Below the pieces are notes generated by a model. The model worked only from the letters and a program-made list of their open reading frames with translations. It made no database searches and was not told where the DNA came from. The translations under genes and the position numbers were made by a program. A DNA stretch of 64,000 bases from positions 434,001 through 498,000 of the forward strand of contig OY969771.1 in NCBI GenBank assembly GCA_963702925.1. The letters are read 5' to 3'. Below are positions 34,690-43,760 of this stretch, in pieces; the first letter of the stretch is position 1; each line of letters begins with the position of its first letter. Source of the DNA: CAIKMD01 sp963702925. Lineage in GTDB: Bacteria; Pseudomonadota; Alphaproteobacteria; ATCC43930; CGMCC-115725.

Positions 34690-35166
34690 CCGATCCGTCT
34701 CGGCCACCCAGGCCGGCCTGGCGGGACGCGCTGCGATTCGCCGGGGATCGAGCCCGGATTGGGTGCGTCGCTCGCCTTAAGGTGCCCTTGCTTTGTGCCC
34801 GGTTCAAGGCAGGTTTCCAAGTACTATCTTGCCCTTGCCGGCGCCTCCGACCCCGATTTCGCGGTTTCGCCGCCGGAACCGCACGAGGCGGTTGTGGACG
34901 GAGCCTATGACTTGTATCTTTAACAATGCGAAATGCCGCGCCGCGTGGCGCCCCGACCGGGGTGCCGTCCGATGGCGCGGATTGGATTCAACCCGAAGCC
35001 GATCCCGGCCCTGTGCCCGGACGCCGTGACTTAAAGAGTTCCGCCATGGCCCACATCTCTTCGCCGTTCGACGGATCGCCCCGCGGCAATCTCGGCTTCG
35101 CCTCACTCAGGACAGCGCCGCCCGTTCTTCGCGCGGGTTTCGACGCGCTCCTTGGAGTTCCCCTGC
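34690..35166. other. Divergent intergenic region between mrcA and rne
   Basis: About 477 bases. It must hold both promoters and probably a long rne leader, since RNase E genes are commonly autoregulated through a 5' UTR. No protein with a good start is visible. In the alphaproteobacteria I recall, an N-acetylmuramoyl-L-alanine amidase gene lies between rne and mrcA; no trace of one is present here. A run TTGTATCTTTAACAATG at about 34914 is the most AT-rich segment. Confidence 0.5.
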
Positions 35167-38157
35167 ATGGCAAAGCGCATGCTCATCGACGCGGCGCATC
35201 CGGAAGAGACCCGGGTCGTCGTTCTCAGTGGTCATCGTCTCGAAGAATTCGACTTCGAAACCTCCACCAAGAAACAGATCAAAGGTAACATCTACCTCGC
35301 CAAAGTGACGCGGGTGGAGCCTTCGCTCCAGGCCGCCTTTGTCGAGTATGGCGGCAATCGCCACGGCTTCCTCGCCTTCGGCGAAATCCATCCCGATTAT
35401 TACCGTATCCCGGTGGCCGACCGCCGCGCCGCGATCGAAGCCGACCGCGCTGCCGAAGCGGCCGAGGACGAGCTCGAAGACCGCCACGTCGAATCCGTCG
35501 CCGAAGGCGGCGGTGAAAACGCGGAACAAGGCGAGCCGCCCGACCATCTCGCCGAATCCGCGCCGCTCGACGTGCTGCGCGCGCCCGAGAGCGAGCAACC
35601 GGATGCGGACGACCATCTTCCGCTCGGCGACGAATCGCCTGAAGCCGGCACGCCGGCCGCGGAGCCGCAAACGGCGTTCGATTTCAGCGCCGAGTCGCCG
35701 CCGTCGGAATTGAGCTTCGTTCCCGCCGCGGCCCAAGGCGACGCTTTCGCCGAGGACGATGTGGTGCAAAGCGGCGAGCCTCAGCTCGAAGACGAGCACC
35801 ATCACGACGACGAACATCACCACGAGGACGAGCACCACCACGGCATCGAAGCCGACATCGGCGCGGCGGCGGAAGCCGGTCCCGCGCCTGCCGATGAGCT
35901 CGAAGCCCCTGGCGCTGTCGCGGAACGGCCGGGACCGATCGAGACCGTCGGCGGCGACGAGATCGAGGAGACCACGCGGCGGCGCGCGCGGCCTTTGCGC
36001 CACTACAAGATCCAAGAGGTCATCAAGCGCCGCCAGATCATGCTGGTGCAGGTGACCAAGGAAGAGCGCGGCAACAAAGGCGCGGCGCTCACGACCTATA
36101 TCTCGCTGGCCGGCCGCTATTGCGTGCTGATGCCGAACACGCCGCGCGGCGGCGGCGTCTCGCGCAAGATCACCAGCATGACCGACCGGCGCCGCTTGAA
36201 AGAGCTGATGGACGAGCTGCAAGTGCCGGAAGGCATGGGCGTGATCGTGCGCACCGCCGGCAGCGAACGCTCGAAAGTCGAGATCAAGCGCGACTTCGAA
36301 TATCTTTTGCGCCTGTGGGACGAAATCCGCGAGCTCACCTTACGGTCGACCGCGCCCGCCCTCATCTATGAGGAGGGCAATCTCATCAAGCGCTCGATCC
36401 GCGATCTTTATTCGCGCGACATCGAAGAAGTCCTGGTCGACGGCAAGGAAGGCTATGAGACGGCGCGCGCTTTCATGCGCATGCTGATGCCGAGCCACAC
36501 CAAGCGGGTGAAATTCTACAACGATCCCTCGGTGCCGCTGTTCCACCGCTTCCAGGTCGAAGGCCAGCTCGACGCGATCCACTCGCCCGTGGTGCAACTG
36601 CGCTCGGGCGGTTACATCGTCATCAACCCGACCGAGGCGCTGGTCGCGATCGACGTCAATTCCGGCCGCTCGACGCGTGAGCGCAATATCGAGGAAACCG
36701 CGCTCAAGACCAATCTTGAGGCCGCGGAGGAAGTCGCGCGCCAGCTTCGCCTGCGCGATCTCGCCGGCCTCATCGTCATCGACTTCATCGACATGGAAGA
36801 GCATCGCAACAACGGCGCGGTCGAGCGCCGGGTGAAGGACGCGATGCGCCACGACCGCGCGCGCATCCAGCTCGGCCGCATCAGCCCCTTCGGTCTGATG
36901 GAATTGTCGCGTCAGCGTCTGCGCCCGTCGCTGCTCGAAGCCTCGACCGCGCCCTGCCCGCATTGCAACGGCACCGGCCATATCCGCTCGACCGAATCGA
37001 CCGCGCTGCATGTGCTGCGCGCGATCGAGGAAGAAGGCATGCGGCGCCGTTCGGCCGAGATCAGCGTCGCCGTGTCCTCCGCGGTCGCGCTTTACATCCT
37101 CAATCAGAAACGCGGCGCGTTGCAGCACACCGAGGCGCGCTATGGCTTCCACGTCACCATCACCGAAGACAACAGCCTGGTGCCGCCCGCGTTCCGCCTC
37201 GATCGCACGCGCGCGCTGACCCCGGCCGAGATCGCCGCCTTGCCGGTGCTACAACCCGTGCCCGTACCGGTCGAGGAAGAGGAAGAGCCGGTTGCGGACG
37301 AGCTGATCGAGGAAGGACTGATCGACGAAGAGAGCGCGCGCGAAGAAAGACCGGCGCCGGAAGCGCGCTTCCCGCTCGACGCGGATGCGGAAGATTTCGG
37401 CGAAGAGCATGCGCCGGAAGCCGGCACCGCCCAGCCTTGGGAAGAGCGCGGCGAGACCGCCGGCGAAGGCGCCCATGGCGAGGGCAATGGTCACGGCAGA
37501 CGCCGGCGGCGCCGGCGGCGCCGCGGCGGCGAGCGCGGCCGCGAAGGCGGCGCAGCCTCGCCCGCCCATGAGCCGATGGGCGCCGAAGGCGAGCGCGCGG
37601 AAGAGTTCGGTGCCGCGCCCGAGGGCGAAGAGAGCGAGGAGCTTGCGCATGCCGCAGCACCTGCCGGCGAATTCGCGCCGGGCGAGGCGCATAACGGCAA
37701 TGGCGAATCCGGTGACCATAAAAGACGGCGGCGCGGCAGACGCGGCGGCCGCCGGCGGCGGCGCGGTCATGGCGAAAACGGTCATGGCGAAGGCGGGCGC
37801 GGCGATGGCCTCGACAATGGCAGCGCGTTCGCGGATCAGCCGCAAGGCGAGGCCGTTTCCGGCGAGGAATTGAGCTTCGCGCCCGAGCCGGCGCCCGAGC
37901 ATGTCGCGCCAGCCCCGCAAGAAGAAGCGCCGCCGGTCGCCGCTGCGCCCAAGGTCGCGCCGCCGGAACCTCCGGCGCACGACTACACGCCGCAACCCAA
38001 GGCGCCGCCCGTGGTCGAGGCCGCGCCGGCGCCCGCAGTCGGCGCGGAGCAAGCTGCCGAAACCGAGCGCGTGCCGGCGGCTTACAACGTGCCGCCGCCG
38101 CACGAGGTCAGTGGACCGGTCGACAATCCGCGCCGCGGCTGGTGGCGGCGTCGTTAG
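35167..38157 (+). CDS. rne: Ribonuclease E
   Basis: The start at MAKRMLIDAAHPEETRVVVL gives 996 residues. The S1 domain (from about residue 40) is interrupted after HPDYYRIPVADRR by an acidic insertion of about 195 residues with a His/Asp/Glu cluster, and resumes at HYKIQEVIKRRQ (280). Catalytic Mg-binding Asp residues are D496 (VAIDVNSGRST) and D539 (IVIDFIDME). The zinc-link is C597-x2-C600 (APCPHCNGTG). The C-terminal 300 or so residues are disordered, with Arg-rich RNA-binding blocks (HGRRRRRRRRRGG, KRRRRGRRGGRRRRRG) and the ending NPRRGWWRRR. It is the main mRNA decay and RNA-processing endonuclease and scaffold of the degradosome. Confidence 0.96.
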   Translation: MAKRMLIDAAHPEETRVVVLSGHRLEEFDFETSTKKQIKGNIYLAKVTRVEPSLQAAFVEYGGNRHGFLAFGEIHPDYYRIPVADRRAAIEADRAAEAAEDELEDRHVESVAEGGGENAEQGEPPDHLAESAPLDVLRAPESEQPDADDHLPLGDESPEAGTPAAEPQTAFDFSAESPPSELSFVPAAAQGDAFAEDDVVQSGEPQLEDEHHHDDEHHHEDEHHHGIEADIGAAAEAGPAPADELEAPGAVAERPGPIETVGGDEIEETTRRRARPLRHYKIQEVIKRRQIMLVQVTKEERGNKGAALTTYISLAGRYCVLMPNTPRGGGVSRKITSMTDRRRLKELMDELQVPEGMGVIVRTAGSERSKVEIKRDFEYLLRLWDEIRELTLRSTAPALIYEEGNLIKRSIRDLYSRDIEEVLVDGKEGYETARAFMRMLMPSHTKRVKFYNDPSVPLFHRFQVEGQLDAIHSPVVQLRSGGYIVINPTEALVAIDVNSGRSTRERNIEETALKTNLEAAEEVARQLRLRDLAGLIVIDFIDMEEHRNNGAVERRVKDAMRHDRARIQLGRISPFGLMELSRQRLRPSLLEASTAPCPHCNGTGHIRSTESTALHVLRAIEEEGMRRRSAEISVAVSSAVALYILNQKRGALQHTEARYGFHVTITEDNSLVPPAFRLDRTRALTPAEIAALPVLQPVPVPVEEEEEPVADELIEEGLIDEESAREERPAPEARFPLDADAEDFGEEHAPEAGTAQPWEERGETAGEGAHGEGNGHGRRRRRRRRRGGERGREGGAASPAHEPMGAEGERAEEFGAAPEGEESEELAHAAAPAGEFAPGEAHNGNGESGDHKRRRRGRRGGRRRRRGHGENGHGEGGRGDGLDNGSAFADQPQGEAVSGEELSFAPEPAPEHVAPAPQEEAPPVAAAPKVAPPEPPAHDYTPQPKAPPVVEAAPAPAVGAEQAAETERVPAAYNVPPPHEVSGPVDNPRRGWWRRR

Positions 38158-38170
38158 GCGCTGCTTCGCC

Positions 38171-39319
38171 CTATCGCCGCCACCGCGCGAGACGCTTGGC
38201 CGCTTCGGCAATCTCGGCGGTTGCGCCGGCAAAGCACAGGCGCAAAGTGGTATGGCCGCGCGCGCGGTCGAAATCGATCCCCGGCGTGCACGCGACCCCG
38301 GTCTCGTGCAGCATGCGGCGGCAGAATTCCTCGCTATCATTGGTGAGATGCGCGACATCGGCATAGAGGTAGAACGCGCCGTCCGCGGGCGCGAAACGCT
38401 CGAACCCGGCCTTGGGCAGCTCGGCCAGCAGCAAGGCGCGGTTTTCGCCATAGCGCGCGACATTGGCGTCGAGCTCGTCGCGGCACGAGAACGCCGCGAG
38501 CGCCGCGTGCTGCGACAGAGTCGGCGCGGAGATGTAAAGATTCTGCGCGAGACATTCGATCGTGCGCAGCATCTCCTCGGGCACGATCATCCAGCCGATG
38601 CGCCAGCCGGTCATGGAATAATATTTGGAAAAGCTGTTGACGATGATCGCCTGGCGGCTCGACGCCGCGGCGGTGGCGGCCGTCATGCCGTAGGTGAGGC
38701 CGTGATAGATCTCGTCGGAGATCAGCCTGATGCCCGACGCTTCGCAATGACGCGCGACCTCGGCGAGCGCGGCCGGCGCCAGCATGCTGCCGGTCGGATT
38801 GGCAGGGCTTGCAATGATAAGACCCTCGACCCCATCTTGAGACGAGCGGATGAGGTCGAGCGTCGCCTGATAGTGTTCCGCCGGACCGGCCGGGAGCTCG
38901 ACCGGCACGAGATCGAGCGCGGCAAGGGTGTTGCGATAGGCAGGATAGGCTGGCGCCGCCAGCGCCACCCGGTCGCCGGGATCAAAGGCAGCCAGAAAGC
39001 TCAGGATGAAACCGGCCGAGGAGCCCGTTGTCACGACGACCCGCGCCGGATCGAGCGCGACGCCGTAGGCATCGTGATAATGCTTGGCAATCGCTTCGCG
39101 CAACGCCGGCAAGCCGCACGCGTCGGTATAGCCGATGACCTCGCGCGACAAAGCCGCGCGCGCCGCCGCGATCACGCCTTCCGGCGCCCCGGTCGAGGGC
39201 TGGCCGACTTCGAGATGGATGACGCCGCCGCCGCCGCTGGCGCGTCGGTTCGCCTCGCGCAGCACGTCCATGGCGATGAAAGGCGGAATGCCGCCGCGCC
39301 GCGACAGCTTCAGGGTCAT
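38171..39319 (-). CDS. PLP-dependent class I/II aminotransferase
   Basis: With ATG at 39319 (MTLKLSRRGGIPPFIAMDV) it is 382 residues; a GTG 16 codons upstream is possible. Fold-type I features are VTTGSSAGFILSF, IIASPANPTGSML, ISDEIYHGLTYG and the PLP-lysine motif NSFSKYYSMTGWRIGW, with Arg in TTLRLCFA near the C-terminus. Substrate specificity (aspartate, aromatic or other) cannot be assigned. It converges on rne with 13 bases between and diverges from the M48 protease gene. Confidence 0.9.
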   Translation of the reverse strand: MTLKLSRRGGIPPFIAMDVLREANRRASGGGGVIHLEVGQPSTGAPEGVIAAARAALSREVIGYTDACGLPALREAIAKHYHDAYGVALDPARVVVTTGSSAGFILSFLAAFDPGDRVALAAPAYPAYRNTLAALDLVPVELPAGPAEHYQATLDLIRSSQDGVEGLIIASPANPTGSMLAPAALAEVARHCEASGIRLISDEIYHGLTYGMTAATAAASSRQAIIVNSFSKYYSMTGWRIGWMIVPEEMLRTIECLAQNLYISAPTLSQHAALAAFSCRDELDANVARYGENRALLLAELPKAGFERFAPADGAFYLYADVAHLTNDSEEFCRRMLHETGVACTPGIDFDRARGHTTLRLCFAGATAEIAEAAKRLARWRR

Positions 39320-39418
39320 GGCCGTGGGCGGCGCGGAATCGGGCGAAGAGGGATAGATTGACGCCACCCGGCCGATAGGCGGATGGTAAGGAGCGTTCTG
39401 GAGCTGGATCGAAGATTA

Positions 39419-40765
39419 ATGCGCATCGTCTTTCGCACACTGTGCCTGGTGCTAGCCGTCAGCCTGTTTTCGATGCAGCGCGCGGCTGCGCAGGACTCGC
39501 TCAATTTTCTGCGCGACGCGGAGATCGAGCACACGTTGCGCGTGTTCATGACGCCGGTATGGAAAGCCGCCGGGCTCGACCCGGACGCGATTCACGTCTA
39601 CGTCATCAACGACCCAACCCTAAACTCCTTCGTCGCCGGCGGACAGAATATTTTCCTCAATAGCGGCACGATCCTGCGTGCCGCCAGCCCGAACCAGCTT
39701 GTGGGCGTGATGGCCCACGAAACCGGCCACATCGCCGGCGGCCATCTGGCGCGTTCGAGCGAGGCGATGAAGAACATCATGATCGAGAGCATCATCGGCA
39801 TGGTGTTGGGCGGCGCCGCCACCGTCGCCGGCCATGGCAATGCCGGCCCGGCCGGCGTGCTGGCCGGTGCCAATGTCGGCCAGCAGGCTTTCCTGCGCTA
39901 TTCGGTGACGCAGGAAGCCTCGGCCGACCAAGCCGCCTTGCGCTTTCTCGACCGCGCGCATCAATCCTCGCGCGGGCTGCTCGAATTCTTCCAGATTCTG
40001 GAACAAGAGGAATTCCTCACCGCGCAGCGCCAGGATCCCTATCTGATCGACCATCCGCTCACCGAAGAGCGCGTCAATTACGTCAAAGAGCATGTCGACA
40101 ATTCGCCGCTTTCGGACACCAAGGATCCGGCGGATTGGGTCCTGATGTTCAATCTCATGAAGGCGAAGCTTGGCGCGTTTCTCTCGAGCCCCGCCGACAC
40201 CGTGGCGCAATGGAAAGCGAGCGACAATTCCGAGACGGCGCGCTATGCCCGCGCCATCGCCTATTACCGTATCCCCGATATGAAGACCGCGTTGCCGCTC
40301 ATCGACGGGCTGATCCGGGATTTTCCGACCAACGCCTATTACCAGGAGCTGAAAGGCCAGATGCTGTTCGAAAACGGCCGCGTCGCCGAGGCGGTTGGTC
40401 CCTATGCACAGGCCGTGCAATTGCAGCCCAACGAGCCGCTGCTCAATATCGAGCTGGCGCAGGTGCAGCTCGAAACCAACGACCCGAAAATGTTGCCCAA
40501 GGCGCGCGACGAGCTCAACGCCGCCTTGCGCGTCGAAAGCGACAATGCCGAGGCGTGGCGTTTCCTCGCCATCGCCTATGGCCGCGGCGGCGACGAAGGC
40601 ATGGCTTCGCTGGCGCTCGCCGAGCAGAACATGTCGCAAGGCAATTACCGCGAGGCGGGGCGCCAGGCCGAGCGCGCGCAGAAATTGCTGCCCGCGGGCG
40701 CGCAGCGCCAACGCGCGCAAGACATCGCCGCGGACGCCAAACGCAACCAACAAAAGCAGAATTAA
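39419..40765 (+). CDS. Periplasmic M48 family metalloprotease with C-terminal TPR region (BepA-like)
   Basis: The start at MRIVFRTLCLVLAVSLFS gives 448 residues with a signal peptide ending near AAAQ; an upstream in-frame ATG (39383) would bury it. The zinc motif is H100-E-T-G-H104, with the downstream Glu in QEASADQAALRFL. After the catalytic domain come several TPR units (YYQELKGQMLFENGRVAEAVGPYAQ onward). BepA/YfgC-type proteins degrade or help assemble outer-membrane proteins. It is followed by a DsbA-like gene after only 6 bases, so the two are in one operon concerned with envelope protein quality. Confidence 0.92.
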   Translation: MRIVFRTLCLVLAVSLFSMQRAAAQDSLNFLRDAEIEHTLRVFMTPVWKAAGLDPDAIHVYVINDPTLNSFVAGGQNIFLNSGTILRAASPNQLVGVMAHETGHIAGGHLARSSEAMKNIMIESIIGMVLGGAATVAGHGNAGPAGVLAGANVGQQAFLRYSVTQEASADQAALRFLDRAHQSSRGLLEFFQILEQEEFLTAQRQDPYLIDHPLTEERVNYVKEHVDNSPLSDTKDPADWVLMFNLMKAKLGAFLSSPADTVAQWKASDNSETARYARAIAYYRIPDMKTALPLIDGLIRDFPTNAYYQELKGQMLFENGRVAEAVGPYAQAVQLQPNEPLLNIELAQVQLETNDPKMLPKARDELNAALRVESDNAEAWRFLAIAYGRGGDEGMASLALAEQNMSQGNYREAGRQAERAQKLLPAGAQRQRAQDIAADAKRNQQKQN

Positions 40766-40771
40766 TCAGCC

Positions 40772-41548
40772 ATGACGCCGGACATGCCTCGCGGCCGGAA
40801 TTCCTTTGCTTGCGCGCGCGCGCTGCTCTGCGCGGCGCTACTCCTCCTCGCCTTCGCCGGACCCGCCGCGGCCGCCGACGCGCTGACGCCGCAGCAGAAA
40901 TCCGCCGTCGATCAAGCGATCCACGATTACCTGATGAACCATCCGGAGGTGGTGCTCGACGCGCTGAAGGCGGCGCAGGAAAAGAGCGACGCGCAGGCGG
41001 CCGAGCAAGTCGGCCGCGTCATCGCCGCGAAAAAGAAAGAGCTGACCGAGAACCCCGACGATCTGGTGCAAGGCAACCCGAAAGGCGACGCCACCATCGT
41101 CGAGTTCTTCGATTACCGTTGTCCCTATTGCAAGCAGATCGAGCCGACTTTCGAGGCGCTGCTGCAGGAAGACCCCAAGCTGCGCATCGTCTATAAGGAG
41201 TTCCCGATCCTCGGCGAAGCGTCGGTCTATGCGGCGCGGGTCGCCTTGGCGGCGAAGCAGCAGGGCAAATATCCCGAATTCCACCGCGCGATGATGGCGA
41301 CCAAGGGCGACATCACCGACGAGGTCGTGCTGAAAGTGGCGGCGTCGGTCGGGCTCGACATCGCCAAGCTGAAAGCCGATATCGGCAGCGCCGAGATCGC
41401 GCGCATCGTCAAAGCGAATTACGATCTCGCCGAAGCGTTCAACATCACCGGCACGCCCGGCATCATCGTCGGCAACACGCTGATTCCGGGCGTGGTCGAT
41501 CTCGATACCTTGCGCGGCGACATCGCCGCCGCCCGCAAAGGCGGCTGA
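40772..41548 (+). CDS. DsbA family thiol:disulphide oxidoreductase
   Basis: A 258-residue protein with a signal peptide (CAALLLLAFAGPAAAA). An N-terminal helical DSBA-associated region (QQKSAVDQAIHDYLMNHPEVV) resembles ScsC/Com1-type proteins, which use it to oligomerise. The thioredoxin-fold active site is C117-P-Y-C120 (DYRCPYCKQ) and the cis-Pro loop is GTPGIIVG. It probably catalyses disulphide formation or isomerisation in the periplasm. It is coupled to the upstream M48 protease gene. Confidence 0.92.
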   Translation: MTPDMPRGRNSFACARALLCAALLLLAFAGPAAAADALTPQQKSAVDQAIHDYLMNHPEVVLDALKAAQEKSDAQAAEQVGRVIAAKKKELTENPDDLVQGNPKGDATIVEFFDYRCPYCKQIEPTFEALLQEDPKLRIVYKEFPILGEASVYAARVALAAKQQGKYPEFHRAMMATKGDITDEVVLKVAASVGLDIAKLKADIGSAEIARIVKANYDLAEAFNITGTPGIIVGNTLIPGVVDLDTLRGDIAAARKGG

Positions 41549-41572
41549 GCTCATTCAAGAGAGTTCTCTGGT

Positions 41573-41599
41573 CGTCATGGCCGGCCTCCGCGCATGACG
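41573..41599. repeat. Short CGTCATG...CATGACG palindrome
   Basis: Arms CGTCATG and CATGACG surround a 13-base GC-rich loop between the convergent dsbA-like and YedK-like genes. It is a minimal member of the CGTCA...TGACG family and may serve as a shared terminator. Confidence 0.55.
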
Positions 41600-41621
41600 G
41601 CGTTGAATAGGTCATCGCCGC

Positions 41622-42320
41622 TCATCCCTGCCACGCCAGCTCCGGTCCGACCGGCACCAGCAGCTCCGGTCCGTCGGCGCGCGCCGAATTGGCTGCGCGG
41701 TCGAGCGGATAGGCGCGCAGCAGCGCATTGGGCGCGGGCGCAAGCAGCGCGCCGACGCTTTCGGTCGCGGCATCGGGATCGAGCCAGCCAGCGAAACTCT
41801 CCTCGCCCAACACCACCGGCATACGGTGATGGAACGGCGCCAAGAAATCATTCGCCGCGGTCGTCACGATCGTGAAGCTGTCGATCGCCGCGGCGGGATC
41901 GTCGCGCGGCCCCCAACGCTCCCAAATGCCGGCGAGCGCAAAAGGCGCGCCGTCGCGCCGCGTCACCAGATAAGGCTGCTTCGACGCATCGCCTTCGCGC
42001 CATTGATAATAACCGTCGGCCGGCACGAGACAGCGGCGGCGGCGGAACGCGCCGCGAAAGGCGGGCTTCTCCGCCACGGTTTCGGCGCGCGCATTGATCA
42101 AAGGCGGACCGGCTTTCGGATCTTCGGCCCAAGCCGGAATGAGCCCCCAACGCAAAGCCTGGAGCGTGCGCTCGCCCGGCGGATCGCGGCGCTGACGCAC
42201 GACCGGCGCTTCCTGAGTCGGCGCGATGTTGTAGCGCGGCGCGAAATTTGGCAGTTCGATGAACTTAAAAAGTCGTTTCAATGTTTCGGGCGCAGAGGTC
42301 AAAACATAGCGGCCGCACAT
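41622..42320 (-). CDS. SOS response-associated peptidase family protein (YedK/HMCES, SRAP), with Glu to Gln change
   Basis: A 232-residue SRAP protein. The start MCGRYVLTSAPETL puts the DNA-crosslinking Cys at position 2 after Met removal. Other active-site residues align as N76 (INARAET) and H165 (APFHHRMPVVL). The usual Glu in the G-x-x-E-W motif is Gln here (PADGYYQWREG, Q106). HMCES/YedK forms a thiazolidine crosslink to abasic sites in single-stranded DNA. The Gln could change crosslink formation or reversal. The gene diverges from cysQ; its ATG overlaps a rejected upstream ATG of cysQ (CATG). Confidence 0.92.
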   Translation of the reverse strand: MCGRYVLTSAPETLKRLFKFIELPNFAPRYNIAPTQEAPVVRQRRDPPGERTLQALRWGLIPAWAEDPKAGPPLINARAETVAEKPAFRGAFRRRRCLVPADGYYQWREGDASKQPYLVTRRDGAPFALAGIWERWGPRDDPAAAIDSFTIVTTAANDFLAPFHHRMPVVLGEESFAGWLDPDAATESVGALLAPAPNALLRAYPLDRAANSARADGPELLVPVGPELAWQG

Positions 42321-42354
42321 GGCTTTTGCTCCTTCGCCCCGCTATCGTACAAGA

Positions 42355-43125
42355 ATGACTCTGCCCTTGCGCGATTTGCTCGAAGTGGCACGCCACGCCG
42401 CTCGCGAGGCCGCCGTCGCCATTCTCGAAATCTACGAGACGGCATTCGACGTCCGCCGCAAAGACGATGCCTCGCCCGTCACCGAAGCCGACGAGCAGGC
42501 CGAACGCATCATTCTCGCCGCGCTGGCCAAGGCCGCGCCCGAGATTCCGGTGATCGCCGAGGAAATGGTTGCCGCGCATGGCGCGCCGCAAGCAGCGCCG
42601 CGTTTCTTTCTGGTCGATCCGCTCGACGGCACGCGCGAGTTCGTGAAGCGCAACGGCGAGTTCACCGTCAATATCGGCTTGATCGAAGGCGATCGGCCTG
42701 TCCTGGGCGTCGTGCATGTGCCGGTGACCAACGTGACCTATGCCGCCGCTGGGCCGGGCACCGCAACCCGCCAGGAAGGCGATGCCAAGCCGATCTCGAT
42801 TACCGCGCGCACCGTGCCGTCATCGGGCGCGGTGGTGGCGCAGAGCCGGTCGCACAGCAACAGCGAGAAGCTTGCGAACTTTCTTGCCGGGCTGAACGAG
42901 CCGCGCACGGTGATTTCCGGCAGCTCGGTCAAGTTCTGCCTGATCGCGGAAGGCTCGGCGGATCTTTATCCGCGTTTCGGCGAAACCATGGAATGGGACA
43001 CCGCCGCCGGCCAGGCCGTGCTCGAAGCCGCAGGCGGAAGGGTTTCGACCTTCGACGGCGTAAAGCTGCGTTACGCCAAGCCGGGCTTCCTCAATCCCGA
43101 ATTCCTCGCCCGCGGCCGCACTTAA
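42355..43125 (+). CDS. cysQ: 3'(2'),5'-bisphosphate nucleotidase CysQ
   Basis: A 256-residue inositol-monophosphatase-fold enzyme starting MTLPLRDLLEVARHAAR. Metal-site motifs are KDDASPVTEADEQAE, the Glu in PVIAEEM, FLVDPLDGTREFVKRNGEF and the late GETMEWDTAAGQAVLEAAGG. CysQ dephosphorylates 3'-phosphoadenosine 5'-phosphate, a by-product of sulphate assimilation. An ATG 12 codons upstream overlaps the divergent gene and is less likely. Its end overlaps the convergent ParA-like gene by 4 bases. Confidence 0.93.
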   Translation: MTLPLRDLLEVARHAAREAAVAILEIYETAFDVRRKDDASPVTEADEQAERIILAALAKAAPEIPVIAEEMVAAHGAPQAAPRFFLVDPLDGTREFVKRNGEFTVNIGLIEGDRPVLGVVHVPVTNVTYAAAGPGTATRQEGDAKPISITARTVPSSGAVVAQSRSHSNSEKLANFLAGLNEPRTVISGSSVKFCLIAEGSADLYPRFGETMEWDTAAGQAVLEAAGGRVSTFDGVKLRYAKPGFLNPEFLARGRT

Positions 43126-43760
43126 CCGACCCGGCGCAGCACTTCCTCGGCGAGCGCGGCAATCTCGGCGGCGGCAATGCTCGCGGGATCGTATTCGAGA
43201 ATCCCCAAGCCTTCATTGAGCGCGGCCGCAAGCGCAACCCGGTTGCCGATCTGGCCTTCCGCCAAAGGCGCATCGAGGGTGCGAAACGCCTCGAGCATGG
43301 CGCCGGTCAGGCTGGCGCGCGCCGGCACCCGGTTGAGCACCAAAAGTGCCGCCACTTTTTCGGCCCGCGCCAGATCGAGGGTCGGTTTGGTCGCCCAGAA
43401 ATCCATCGGCGAAGGCTGCACCGGCACCAGCACCAGCTGTGCCGCGCGCACCGCGATGCGCGCTTCGGTTTCGGCATGCGGCGGAGTGTCGATCAGCACC
43501 ACGTCATGCGACGCGGCTTGGCGCGCGACCTCGCCGGCCACGCGCCAGCCCGCGACCGCGATCGCCTCGATCGCGGCCTCGGCATCTTGCTGCTGGCGAT
43601 TGCGCAGGGCGAACCAGCTGGAAAGGCTCGCTTGCGGGTCGATATCGATGATCGCCACCCTTTTGCCTTGGGCGGCCCAGGCCAGGGCAAGGTGAACCGC
43701 GAGGGTGGTTTTACCGGCGCCGCCCTTTTGCTGTGCGATGGTGATGATGGTCGCGGCGAT
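43122..43760 (-). CDS. ParA-family ATPase, apparently initiated at ATC
   Basis: Walker A is intact (IAQQKGGAGKTTLAVHLA), with IIDIDPQASLSSW and VVLIDTPPHAE as the other nucleotide-binding segments, about 212 residues in all. Between the in-frame TAG at 43791-43793 and the P-loop there is no ATG, GTG or TTG. The first GTG lies after the P-loop and would give a dead protein. A GGAGG is placed 5 bases before an ATC at 43760-43758 (with another ATC just before it), giving the expected N-terminus IAATIITIAQQKGG. It is therefore either a rare ATC start or a sequence error. No parB is adjacent. A positioning or partitioning role is inferred. Confidence 0.75.
   Translation of the reverse strand: MAATIITIAQQKGGAGKTTLAVHLALAWAAQGKRVAIIDIDPQASLSSWFALRNRQQQDAEAAIEAIAVAGWRVAGEVARQAASHDVVLIDTPPHAETEARIAVRAAQLVLVPVQPSPMDFWATKPTLDLARAEKVAALLVLNRVPARASLTGAMLEAFRTLDAPLAEGQIGNRVALAAALNEGLGILEYDPASIAAAEIAALAEEVLRRVG

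Noticed and set aside
36000..38157. A separate gene in the Arg-rich 3' part of rne
   Set aside because: The frame is continuous with the catalytic domain, and Arg-rich blocks with a WWRRR ending are expected of alphaproteobacterial RNase E.
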